From: Adiantum capillus-veneris
Taxonomy: Eukaryota > Streptophyta > Polypodiopsida > Polypodiales > Pteridaceae
NCBI GenBank assembly: GCA_014529385.2
Contig: CM043965.1
Location: 17,559,912-17,623,911 of the forward strand
Direction of reading: 5' to 3'
DNA length: 64,000 nt
Of this stretch, positions 23,682 through 38,428 are shown one piece after another (the first letter of the stretch is position 1; every line of letters begins with the position of its first letter). The position numbers and the translations under genes are program-made. The notes beneath the pieces were generated by a model, which did not search any database, was not told the origin of the DNA, and saw only the letters and a list, made by a program, of their open reading frames with translations.

Positions 23682-24113
23682 TTGCTCGCGATAATCGCAA
23701 ATCAAGAGCATCAAGTGGGAGGTTTACAAAAGGTCATCACTGCTGTCAACCAAAACATTCTATCAATGAGTGCCGACAGAGGAGGAGAAGAAAGAATGGT
23801 GAGTTTTGATTTTGAGAACCGCATTAGCATTCTCACGTCAATCGGGTTTTGTAGAGCACCAAGCGTTTTCTCTCCAACGGTCAGAGAAGAGTCATCAGAT
23901 ACATCATTCACAAAGTCCAAGCCACAAAGCCTAAAGCATTTGGTGGACACAAGTGGGCCTACGCTCTCTCTAGGCCTAGAGAGTTCAAGTGAAGTACGAT
24001 CACCCAAGCATCGTTGCCGCATGCAGAACAAAAAGACGATTGAGATAGACTCTTCTCGCCCAATCTATTTTGAACCCAATGTGGAGGATTGTGTGGACTT
24101 CAACAAGAGGTAG
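23682..24113 (+). CDS. Hypothetical leader ORF of element C
   Basis: A 143-codon open frame between primer site and L1. It is hydrophilic, with Ser-rich stretches and basic and acidic patches (SLGLESSSEVRSPKHRCRM). No transmembrane segment, signal peptide or known domain is visible, and there is no counterpart at the same place in A. It could be a genuine upstream ORF of this family or part of an untranslated leader; the start at 23682 is simply the first ATG. Confidence 0.3.
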   Translation: MLAIIANQEHQVGGLQKVITAVNQNILSMSADRGGEERMVSFDFENRISILTSIGFCRAPSVFSPTVREESSDTSFTKSKPQSLKHLVDTSGPTLSLGLESSSEVRSPKHRCRMQNKKTIEIDSSRPIYFEPNVEDCVDFNKR

Positions 24114-24192
24114 AGTCTTGTAGTGAAGGTGTCACCTTGTCAACACCTAAGGTACGCAACTCTAGTGGTCAGAGCCTTGCCCTACACCCAAC

Positions 24193-24410
24193 ATGGATAA
24201 TAACAATAGGCAAGAAGTCTTTCCTTTTCGTTTCTTGCAACATATGTATGTAAATGTGTACATTGATAGGAAGATATTCTACTGACAAAAGATTGTTTTC
24301 CTATTTGGAGCAAAGATGCTTGAAGAAATCCTTAGATCCCCACATCCCATGATCTTGCCCCTTCTGGATTACTACCGTCTTTTGATGTAAGCATCTTTAT
24401 TCTATTCTAG
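24193..24410 (+). pseudogene. Leader ORF L1-type of element C
   Basis: Begins at an ATG (MDNNNRQEVFPFRF), continues VNVYIDRKIFY, a TGA near 24283, then QKIVFLFGAKMLEEIL and SPHPMILPLLDYYR; a one-base shift leads to FDVSIFILF and a stop at 24408-24410. It aligns with the L1 frames of A and B, including the terminal motif, and it is the only copy with a visible initiating ATG. Confidence 0.45.
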
Positions 24411-24497
24411 CCTTGTGCTTTTCTTAGTTCTTGGTCAAGTTTCTACCGATGTATAAATCTTTATGAATCACTGAGTCATTCCCACAAAAAAAAGGGC

Positions 24498-24938
24498 ATG
24501 GCAAGTGTTTCTTTTCCCACATTTAGTGGAAAAAAGGGAGAAGACATCATCACCGATTTTCTGGATGACTTTGACATCGATGACGATGCTTCACGGCTAC
24601 CAATGGCCTCTACTGATGAAAGTAGAGTCCAAGTCTTGGTACAATGCTTTGACCCAAGCTACCAAGAATGCATGGACGTCCTACGTGCTACCTTTGTGAA
24701 GAGGATTGGTGGAGGCACAACCTCAGAAAACTTATGGCAGCTATTGACAGAGTTAAAGTAGGGAGGTCCACTAGAGTATGCCACTACCACCAGCCGTGCA
24801 ACCACAACCAGTCCGACCGTTTCAAGTCCTACAGCCACCAATGCAACCACCACCAGAATCACCACTTACACTCATCCTATGCCCACCACCAATTGGCAGT
24901 CGCACACTAAGTTTCATGGATCTTGCAAGAGAGGTCAA
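24498..24938 (+). pseudogene. gag fragment of element C, split by an insertion
   Basis: ATG-initiated: FPTFSGKKGEDIITDFLDDF, then YNALTQATKNAWTSY in the next frame, corresponding to the start and capsid part of a gypsy Gag. A TAG at about 24759 ends the first frame; Pro/Gln/His-rich sequence follows. The coding region is interrupted at 24938 by the LTR element inserted at a GTCAA site. Confidence 0.5.
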
Positions 24939-25101
24939 TGTCAGGACAAGGGTCCTACGGGTCAAGGCCCAACCTAGGGGGTCAGGGACCTAGGCCAAGG
25001 GCAGTGCGTACTGGGATCCGCTTAGGGCAAGTGCTAGGAGCTAGCCTATATAAGGGGCGGTAGGGAGGAGGATCCCAGGTTCAGTTACCCTAGGCCTTAC
25101 A
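24939..25101 (+). repeat. 5' LTR of the non-autonomous element
   Basis: 163 bp, TG...CA ends. It contains CCTATATAAGG (near 25046) as a likely TATA box. The other copy differs by a handful of substitutions and about 11 extra bases after GACCTAGGACAAGGGC. Confidence 0.85.
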
Positions 25102-25102
25102 C

Positions 25103-25114
25103 TGGTATCAGAGC
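25103..25114 (+). other. Primer-binding site (initiator tRNA-Met type)
   Basis: TGGTATCAGAGC, one base after the LTR end. This is the standard plant LTR retrotransposon primer complementary to initiator tRNA-Met. Confidence 0.9.
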
Positions 25115-25213
25115 AAGGTGGAGAGGAAGGGGGAAGGTGGAGCCATGGCGGAGGAGAAGGCATGGAAGCTCTTTCTCTCAAGCGTGGATCTCTCTCTTTC
25201 TCCTTCTCTTTTG

Positions 25214-30169
<4,956 letters not shown>

Positions 30170-30185
30170 CTTAAGGGGGGAGTAA
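30170..30185 (+). other. Polypurine tract of the non-autonomous element
   Basis: TTAAGGGGGGAGTAA directly precedes the 3' LTR; GAGGACGAA lies about 20 bases upstream, the arrangement seen in many plant chromoviruses. Confidence 0.8.
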
Positions 30186-30359
30186 TGTCAGGACAAGGGT
30201 CCTACGGGGCAAGGCCCAACCTAGGGGGTCAGGGACCTAGGACAAGGGCCGGCTGGACCATTGTGGACTAGGGATCCGCTTAGGGCAAGTGCTAGGAGCT
30301 AGCCTATATAAGGGGCGGTAGGGAGGAGGATCCCAGGTTCAGTTACCCTAAGCCTTACA
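30186..30359 (+). repeat. 3' LTR of the non-autonomous element
   Basis: 174 bp, closely matching 24939-25101, ending CCTTACA directly before the GTCAA target duplication. Confidence 0.85.
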
Positions 30360-30364
30360 GTCAA

Positions 30365-31638
30365 GATGAAGATAACAGAATAAGGGTCAAGCAAGAAGTT
30401 TCTTCAAAGGACTGTGGAACAAGAGGTTAAAGAATCAAAAGATGCTACCCCAGTGAAGGAGGTAAGTAAAGAAAATCATGTTACAAATGCTAGTACATCT
30501 CTAACTTTGGGTGAAATAGACACCAAAGCGATCATTTAACATCATTGGGTAGTAAGGGTAAGAAGGTGTAAAGTGTTGATCAAGCCTCGTCAGAGTAAGA
30601 GGAATGCAAAGAGCATGGAAGATACAAGAGAAGAGGAAGACCAACCTGCTAGCAAGTCTTTGCGGAAGATGGACAACGTATCAAGCAAAGGGGAGGGCTT
30701 TGAAAATAGAAGCCTATGCACCAACATGGACCAAGAACAATGTAGCAAGCTGAAGGCATCTTGCATCAAGGAAGTTTCACCAGAGGACCATAACAAAGAG
30801 GTAAGTATGAGTGAAGGTTGGAGCTGGATATTGTTCCAGAGGCTTGGCAGCCAAGCAAGACTTTATTGTGTAGTGTCATAGACCTTGAGATGGGTAATGC
30901 ATCTAGTCTACTGAAACGTGTTATAAACTTGGAGATGGGTAATGCCTCCAGTTTATGTGAGGGTGTTCAGAGTAATCTTGATGATCAACATGTTTCCAGC
31001 ATTTTAAGGATGCTCCAGACTCCTCCAAAACGTAGCATTGTATTTGCATGGGATGCATCAAACCTATGGCTATGGTTAACCACTAGGACATATATAGGTA
31101 AGGTCAGCATGGAGATAAAAGTTAAGGAGCCATGGATAGAAAAATGGCTAATACAATGAAAGAATGAAGGCCTCATCCCCAATTTGGTGAAAATTTGTAC
31201 CTCTATTTGGAGAGAGGTGATTGGATTACGCTTGTATTTAAGCCGCAAGGTATGTGGCTTACTATCAACATCACAAAAGACAGCTGACATGTTTGAGCAC
31301 ACCCAAGAGGAGCATGATATGCTTGCTGGCTTTTCCAGTCGCATTAGTAAGCAAGATTTTGAAGACAAATGGAGATCACCACACCAACAAGGCGTCCATA
31401 TATGGTGGATTCTTGGCACACTCTTGGGAATCATAATCTTCAGTTATGACTTTGCAAGAGCCAAGATGCTCATTTTTCCTCTCGCTACCAATGGTTACAA
31501 ATTTGGTCCTATTTGGCATGCAAATTTTATTTTTCAAACACAGTAGATAATGATCCTTTTCTCTACTTGGGATCTAGGAGGACACTAGCATAATGTTCTG
31601 GAAGCCATGGGCTTCCCATTTAATCAGCCCGTATAGAA
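30365..31638 (+). pseudogene. Interior of element C downstream of the insertion
   Basis: Coding-like but unrecognised. Pieces include KRNAKSMEDTREEEDQPASK (30573-30881), a frame at 30818-31159 with a 15-residue tandem duplication (LEMGNASSL twice), and a frame at 31184-31546 ending with a hydrophobic segment (WWILGTLLGIIIFSYDFA) that could span a membrane. No RT or integrase is seen, so C appears internally deleted or non-autonomous. Position before the second LTR copy would suit an env-like or accessory ORF, but that is speculation. Confidence 0.35.
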
Positions 31639-32187
31639 ACATTTCTTTTTCCTCTACCCGAAGCACATCGATAGTGCAAGAGGGCTCTGCAATGCCCTGG
31701 TTGAATGGTGGGCCACGAATGGTGCATTTTCAGCCCTTCATCCACGAATATAGAAAACCTCGAGTAGCCCTGCCAACACTTCGAAAAAAAGAGGGAAATA
31801 AGCTATCTTCTAGTTTGTGAAAGGCTCTCTGTATGAGAAGACTTGCCTACTCCAATCCAATACGCCACCCTCATTTATGGCATCACCCACCCCTTGCCAT
31901 TCACAGGCCGGGACCAGAGACTCCCTTGCCCCGTTGGCCTCCCGACGTCACCTAGCCCATCAACACCACGGGCTCAGCTTGCCCCCCCCCACCATGACCC
32001 ACGCGGCCCAGCTCTGGCGGCACCCTTGGTCATGGCCTATCACTGCCTATCATTAGCCCCCAGCTTTCAGAGCTTGGCCACGAGAACTGAGCCCATTTGT
32101 GGAAGCATGAAAATAAAAAAGAACATTTTTTCCTAGTTCGTGCCTGCCACCCCCACCCCCCTTGGCATCACTCTGTCCCTCTCCTCC

Positions 32188-32329
<142 letters not shown>

Positions 32330-32857
32330 CTCAGCCAGGTGCAAGTCATCCTCTCTCTCTCTCCCTCATTATTTGTGTAGCAACCAACTCAGCCCGAGTA
32401 TCTCTCTCTCTCTCTAAAAACCTACCACACACACACACACTCTCACTCTCTCCCCCCAACTCCCTCACTCTCTCCCCACAACACCTCTCTCCCCCTCATC
32501 TCCCACTCTCGGACTCGCTCTCTCTCTCCGTCCTATCACCAGCTTGCAGGGTGCAAAACAGTTTCTCTCTCTCGCGTTATCTACACACACACACACACAC
32601 ACACACTCCCCTCTCTCCCTAGCACCCACTGTGTGTGTGTGTGTGTGTGTGTCTCTCTCTCTCTCTCTCTTTTTCTGCGTAAGCAGCTAGCAACAAAAAA
32701 AAAATCCCTCTCTCTCTCTCTCTCGTTCCCACACACACACTCACCTATGCACATATACACACACATACACACACGCTCATCTCTCGCTCTCTCACCATCT
32801 CTCTCTCAATTTGGTAAAAAAACTATCTCTCACTCTCTTTTCATACACACATACGTA

Positions 32858-32975
32858 CAGGCACATACACTACATGTGTAAGTGTACAAGCATACATACA
32901 GGCACGTACACTACATGTGTAAGCGTACAAGCATACATACAGGCACGTACACTACATGTGTAAGCGTACAAGCAT
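32858..32975. repeat. 41-bp minisatellite, about three units
   Basis: CAGGCACGTACACTACATGT begins near 32858, 32899 and 32940, giving a 41-base period. The first LTR C copy has a single unit near 22376, so this array expanded here. Confidence 0.7.
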
Positions 32976-33036
32976 ACACAAGTACATTGCACACATGAGC
33001 GCACATACCCTTTCACACAAACACACGCACATTATA

Positions 33037-33200
33037 CGCATGCAGTATTGGAATTAGGGTTGCAGTGAAACACACACAGCTTGGAGAAGACGAAGGAAGC
33101 TCAAGGCACACAATAGAGAGTATGTTACTTAGTGTGCAATGGAAAGATAGATAGCCCTAGAGTGATGGGCGTATATACAATGCACGGGGGAAAAAAGACC
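33037..33200 (-). repeat. Copia LTR end fragment (minus strand)
   Basis: The reverse complement reads GCATTGTATATACGCCCATCACTC, CACTAAGTAACATACTCTC and CAACCCTAATTCCAA, matching the plus-strand LTR at 42130-42328 at roughly 90% by eye. It is joined almost directly to the end of the copia RNase H frame. Confidence 0.65.
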
Positions 33201-33860
33201 GTGCCTTTGTGAAAAGATCTGCAAGGTTGTCCTGTGTTGGCACATAAGCCAAGCTAATCTCTCTTGCTGAGAGCCTCTCCCTGACATAGTGGTAATGCAC
33301 CTCAATGTACTTTGTGCGAGCATGAAAAACTAGGTTCCTCGCAACTGCCAATGCGCTCTGACTGTCAGTGTAGATAGTGTTGGCAGTGTCCTGTCCAACA
33401 CCCAAATCAGCCACACACACTTAACCGTAGCTGTGAAGACTACCCTGTACTCAGCCTCACAACTCGATGTGGCCACAGTAGTTTGCTTCTTGCTCAACCA
33501 TGATATACATGAATTGCCAAGCATGAAACAGAAACCACTTGTGGACACTCTCATGTCAAAACAACCAGCCCAATCTGAGTCTGAAAAAGCATGTAAGTCT
33601 GGCGGCAATGATCCCCTCTTGAGATAAAAAAAGCCAAGATGTAAAGTGCCACTAAGGTAGCGGAAAATCCTCTTGACAGCCTGCCAATGCTTAGACCTTG
33701 GGCTATGAATAAATCTGTTGACCTGTGAGACTGCAAATTGAATATCCGGCCTCGTGTTGCATACATAAATGAGGCAGCCAGTAGCAGTTTGGTAAAGAGT
33801 GACATCAGTAGGATCACCAGCATCATGTAGGCTCAATTTCAAACCTGTTTTCGTGGGAGT
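33157..33860 (-). pseudogene. Ty1/copia RT end and RNase H
   Basis: On the minus strand: LKLSLHDAGDPTDVTLYQTA, SQVNRFIHSPRSKHWQAVKR, SDSDWAGCFDMRVSTSGFC, SWLSKKQTTVATSSCEAEYR, a frameshift near 33420, then DSQSALAVARNLVFHART, KYIEVHYHYVRERL and NLADLFTKAR. These are the signature blocks of copia RNase H. Everything upstream of the RT end is missing; at about 33850-33870 the frame abuts the truncated integrase of gypsy element D. Confidence 0.9.
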
Positions 33861-34060
33861 CTGGCATTATTCTTTTGAGTCGCTTTAGCCTCGGCCCACT
33901 TGGTCAAATAGTCCGTAGCTACAATGATATATTGAGCTTGGGTTCTATAAGCAGGTGGCTGTATCGGTCCAACAAAATCTATACCCCATTTTGCGAAGGC
34001 TCTAGCCCCCATCATTGGTCTTAAGGGCATGCTGTCTACTCGTGTTGGCATTTTTGCTTG
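33839..34060 (-). pseudogene. Integrase catalytic core start of element D, truncated
   Basis: After the second zinc-binding module: MPLRPMMGARAFAKWGIDFV (first catalytic D), then YIIVATDYLTKWAEAKAT, and the frame runs into copia sequence. The second D and the E are missing, so the enzyme could not be active. Confidence 0.8.
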
Positions 34061-34954
34061 TTGACAAGCATCACACCTTCGAACATATTCTTTGGCATCT
34101 GCAAAAAGTGTTGGTCACCATATTCCTACCATCAAGATTGCTCTTGCGGTGGTCTCACTAGAAAAGTGACCTCCAGCTAATCCAGCATGTGCTTGTTCTA
34201 TAATCGGAATATACTCGTTTTCATTTGCACAAAGACGCAAATGTTGATCTTTACCTCTCCGATACAATTGGTTCCCAATAAGAGCATAGTCTCTTGCTTC
34301 AGTTTCAACTGCTCTTTGACGGCGTTTACTCATATCCTCAGGAAATGTCCGGCTCGATAAGTAAGTAACCAGATAATTACTCCACTTAGGAACAGGTGAC
34401 ATTTGAAACAATGTTACATGAGGAATGGGTGGTTGTTTTTGACATTGAGGGCAATCTTTTACAAAAGATCTAACATCTCTCCTCATAGTCAGCCAAAATA
34501 TTCCAAGTCTCAAGATTCATTGCATAGTTTGGTCTTCCGCAAAGTGAAGTCCTACTATGGTAACATGTGCTTGACTTAGGTATTGTTCTTTTTCTTCAGG
34601 GTTAATGCATAAAAGCAATATCCTGTCCTGATTTCTTTTATATAGCCTTCCAACTAGTAATTGATACATAGCTGATTGCTCGATTAAATCTATTGTGATA
34701 CGAAGTGGTATTTGTGAATCCACTTGAGCTATTGTCATCAATGACACAATGTTTTCCAACCATCTAGGTATCATTTCCACGGAGAACAAATAGGCATCTG
34801 ATAAATCATCGTCTACCCTTTTAGGTAATTCCCTTGAAACAATCCTTGACAAATGATTTTCTCGTTGATGTGTAGTGCCTTTTTTTACAACCACAGTGAA
34901 ATCAAATTCGAGAAGAATGATGAACCATCTCATTATTCTCCCTGTGTGCTGCAT
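34030..34954 (-). pseudogene. Tandem duplicated integrase zinc-binding modules of element D
   Basis: Two successive linker plus HHCC units follow RNase H. Unit 1: LYKRNQDRILLLC, AHVTIVGLHFAEDQTMQ, a stop, LGIFWLTMRRDVRSFVKDC and CPQC. Unit 2: LYRRGKDQHLRLC, AHAGLAGGHFSSETTARAIL, a TGG-to-TGA stop, then LFADAKEYVRRCDACQQ. Ty3/gypsy integrases normally have one such unit before the DDE core. The duplication could be in the element family or a rearrangement of this copy. Confidence 0.7.
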
Positions 34955-36168
34955 GGCTTGTTGACCAAATATAACAAAGCTTGGTGGTCCACAAAGAACA
35001 CAAACTTGTTGGCTAATAGGTAATGTCTATATCTTTTAACGGCATAGATCATTCCTAGTCCTTCTCTTTTGGTGGTGGTGTAATTCTTTTCTGCCATGTT
35101 CAATTGTCGGCTAGCATAAGAAATAGGAAAGTCAATTTTCCCATCTCCTGGTTGGGCTAGTATACAACCAATAGCAAAGTTTGAAGCATCTACATGTACG
35201 TGGAATACCTTATCCCAATCTGGTGCTTTCAATTTTGGAGCTGAGGTGAGAGCTTTCTTAAGCTTCATAAAGGATTCTTCACATGCCTCGGTCCATTCAA
35301 GGTGCGTAATCAAGCTATACATGGGTTTTGCAATTATAGCATACATGTAGATAAACCATCGGTAATATCCACAATGTCCCATGAAGGCTGGTACCCCCTT
35401 GACTATTGTTGGTCTAGACAAATCAGCAATGACATGAATCTTCTCAATATCAGTAGCTATGTCATTTTTAGACACTATATGTCCAAGAATTTTCCCTTGT
35501 CTTCCCATGAATGTACACTTTTCAGGATTTAAGAAAATCCTATCAAGTCTACATTTCTTGAATACCTTTTTGAGGTGCTCAAAATGATCAGCCCGGATTG
35601 ACGAATGTACGCATAGATCATCCATGTATACTTCTAAGAATTTTCGAAGATACTCTTTAAAATCATGGCTCATCAACCTCTGAAATGTGGCTGGAGCATT
35701 AGTTAACCCAAACGGCATAACCCAATAGGCAAATATACCCCATTCTGTTGCAAAAGCAGTTTTATGCTGATCTTTTGGGTCAACCAAAAGTTAATTGTAT
35801 CCCAAAAAGCCGTCTAAGAAGCTGTAAGCTTCTTTTCCTACCACTCGTTCTAAAACATGCTGAGTTATCGGAAGAGGAAAGTTGTCTCTTATGGTAGCTG
35901 CATTCACCTTTTTGAGATTAACACACACTCGTAATTTCCCATTCTTCTTAGGTACTACCACAATTGGAGACACCCAATCTGTGTGTTCAATTTCGTAAAT
36001 GAATTCAGCTTCCTTTAGATTTTCAATCTCTTCTTTGATCTTCCTGGCAAATGTTTCGTTATAAGTGTATGGTCTCTGTCTACTTGGTTTCGCATCATCT
36101 CTCATGGGTATAGTATGTTGACAGACTTTTGGATCAACACGGTTTGAGATCCTCGTAAGACCAAGCAA
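34933..36168 (-). pseudogene. Reverse transcriptase and RNase H of element D
   Basis: RT: HTDWVSPIVVVPKKNGKLRV, NFPLPITQHVLERVVGKEAY, a stop in place of Q after GYN (about 35790), TAFATEWGIFAYWVMPFGLT, NAPATFQRLMSHDF, VYMDDLCVHS (YMDD catalytic box), GHIVSKNDIATDIEKI. RNase H: VFHVHVDASNFAIGCILAQP, ISYASRQLNMAEKNYTTTKR, FFVDHQALLYLVNKP. No second RNase H is seen, so D is not Tat-like in the way A and B are; the layout fits an Athila-like or related non-chromovirus element. Confidence 0.9.
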
Positions 36169-36823
36169 AGATATCCCGGTATTCCTTTAACAAGCTTACG
36201 AAAAGATTTTCTTCTTCTTCTGTTAAATCATTTGCAATGTAAGCAGGTCTAGGCTCTTCTCTTGGTTCAGCCAAGTCTACCCTTTTAGCGTTTTCAGGCC
36301 CTTCGTAAGATTCCCCTTGTTTCTGTAGTTCCCTAACAGGTTGTTCAATTATGATTTTCCGATCTTGGAGAGTATACTTTTTGTAATGGGATGGAACATG
36401 CATTACATCCTTACCATCCTCTTCCGTGGTTTCCATTTTGGTTGTGTATATCTCCTTTAGGGCTTTTTTCAACTCTTGATATTTCTTTTTCCGCTCGACT
36501 CTGGTCATGAGTGGTTTCTTATTTTGTGATTTTTCTTGAGTACCCTTCCTTGTTTTTCTCGATGTCTGAGACATTTCTGAATTTTTGTTTGAAGGATATA
36601 TGCCAGTTATTTTGTCATTGACACAATCATAAGCATCTATCTGCATCAGGAATTGTGTTTTACTGGAGACTGATGGCATAGGTCGTGTTTTCATGATATT
36701 GGTGTCTCTCTTTCGTCTATACCATTTTTGTCTTCTTGATTTCTGGTTTGGAAAGTCAAAAAACTTTTCCTCCCCTCCCCTTAAGAGTAACTGAGCTCTT
36801 GTATGCTCTTTTTCTGACCCCAA
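36134..36823 (-). pseudogene. Pol linker region of element D
   Basis: A 229-codon open, highly charged frame (KKKYQELKKALKEIYTTKM, EEENLFVSLLKEYRDIFAWS, YEDLKPC) that leads into RT in another frame. FAWSYEDLKPC corresponds to the F-AWxxxDMPGI-type block before gypsy RT. The join to RT requires a frameshift near 36150. Confidence 0.7.
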
Positions 36824-36958
36824 ATCTTCTCAGGTAGCTAAGTGTTCATCTAACTCATCAGTTGCATCATAATAGAGGTCAGAAAAGACTTGTTGAGCTT
36901 TCATCAAGTCCTTAGGTTCCTCATCTTTGTTTTCAATGTTGAGGACCTCATTGCAAAA

Positions 36959-38428
36959 TTAAGTAGGCATAGATGTATTAACACATACATCCATTGTCGC
37001 TAAAATTTGAGTCCACTCGAATGGTTCAAATAAATGCTCTGGAAAGGGTTCATGTATGTAGGCTTCATCTGTACAGTCCGTTTCTAGGATATATTCCTCT
37101 CGTCTTAAGCTTCCATTTTTTGAAGCTACGCACATCCAAATAGGAGTGTCTTTGTTTAACCAGGATGGGAGTTTAGTTTCAGTCGAAGAGACTGAATCAA
37201 ACTCTTGGATGGGTGTTTTCAAGATATCTCTATAAGTGTGATCTTTTAGATTGGCTCTTGTTATAGATCCCACCTGCTTCAAGTATAGATAGTTGTTTCC
37301 CCAATCTTGGATAAGTTGTACCTGTCGCATGAAAGGTCTTCCCAATATGATTTCATAGTTGACTTTTTTTCCAAAGTCTACTATGGCAAAAGTGTGTTGA
37401 TATTCAATTCCACAGAAATTGACTATCACTTTTTCAAGTAGCCCTAGTGGTCTCTCAATGTGTCCGTCAGCCAACTGCAATTTCATTCGTGTTTGTCTAA
37501 TGGCTGGCTCTCCCCAGGATTCCCATACTGCTTTAGTGGCTATAACTATGCCAACTCCAGTATCCAGTATTGCCATGCTTTCAATGTCATTATATTTCAC
37601 TGGGAGGGTGGTGTTTGCTTCTTCCCCTTCATAATATTCTCCAACTTTGTTCATAGGAACTGATCGAATCTCTTTTTTTTCCATTTCATTTTTCAATTTT
37701 CCCAAATTCTTAGAGATTAACCCCGTTATTCCCACCTTCTCTAGGGTTTTTTGTAAATCGTTCCACAAGTATGGTCTGAGTTTCAACATTTCTCCCAAAG
37801 TAAGAGTGCATTGGATGGGTGTAGACATGATTGAATGAATGTTGTCTACTTCTAGGGTCTGTTTGGCTCTTTTTACTTGAGTGGTCTTGCAAATGATGGA
37901 TTTGTCTTCGTTATCTCCTAGGTAAGAGGGTAATGTTTTTAATGTCAATGGTTTAGATATTCCTGAAGCTTCCGATCCGCAATCCCCGTACAAGGATTGT
38001 AAATCCATGTTCATATCAGATGGTAGGTTATCCAACCAGACTTCCTCTATAGGAGCTGACTTTAAAGTTAGGCTCCCATCATTGATCTCTCTCACCTTTT
38101 TCCATAAGTGTCCTGGCCAGTCTTCCTCTATGAATGGAATTCCGTCTAAGGCATCTTCGTTGTCCGACACTATAAGCTCTGGTTCATTTGTTTCAAGGTG
38201 GGGTTCTACCACCACATTGGATTTTGCTTTCGTTTCTTCTATTGCAAGCTCTTCAGGGTTTGCAATACTTTCAAGCTTGGGTTTTTGTTTATCCAACATT
38301 TCTTGCGTGATTCTTACCAAATTTTGATAAGCCTCCAGCTTTGCTGCTTCCATGTCTGGAGATGGATAGTTTTTCCATTTGTTTTCCATGTTTTGACCTG
38401 CTTTAAGTCCTGCTTTGTAGGCTTCCAA
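36959..38428 (-). CDS. Gag-pol middle with aspartic protease, element D
   Basis: An open 489-codon frame. The central part carries the retropepsin active site (MAILDTGVGIVIATKAVWES, standard D-T-G), then LQLADGHIERPLGLLEKVIV, and the IILGRPFMRQ motif. The N-terminal part is acidic and probably the Gag-protease connector. It would process the polyprotein. It is one of the longest intact frames of element D, but both flanks are broken, so it is not part of a functional polyprotein. Confidence 0.8.
   Translation of the reverse strand: MEAYKAGLKAGQNMENKWKNYPSPDMEAAKLEAYQNLVRITQEMLDKQKPKLESIANPEELAIEETKAKSNVVVEPHLETNEPELIVSDNEDALDGIPFIEEDWPGHLWKKVREINDGSLTLKSAPIEEVWLDNLPSDMNMDLQSLYGDCGSEASGISKPLTLKTLPSYLGDNEDKSIICKTTQVKRAKQTLEVDNIHSIMSTPIQCTLTLGEMLKLRPYLWNDLQKTLEKVGITGLISKNLGKLKNEMEKKEIRSVPMNKVGEYYEGEEANTTLPVKYNDIESMAILDTGVGIVIATKAVWESWGEPAIRQTRMKLQLADGHIERPLGLLEKVIVNFCGIEYQHTFAIVDFGKKVNYEIILGRPFMRQVQLIQDWGNNYLYLKQVGSITRANLKDHTYRDILKTPIQEFDSVSSTETKLPSWLNKDTPIWMCVASKNGSLRREEYILETDCTDEAYIHEPFPEHLFEPFEWTQILATMDVCVNTSMPT

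Noticed and set aside
31380-31546. Envelope gene of an endogenous retrovirus
   Set aside because: A single hydrophobic segment in a short frame without a signal peptide, cleavage site or glycosylation-rich ectodomain is not enough.
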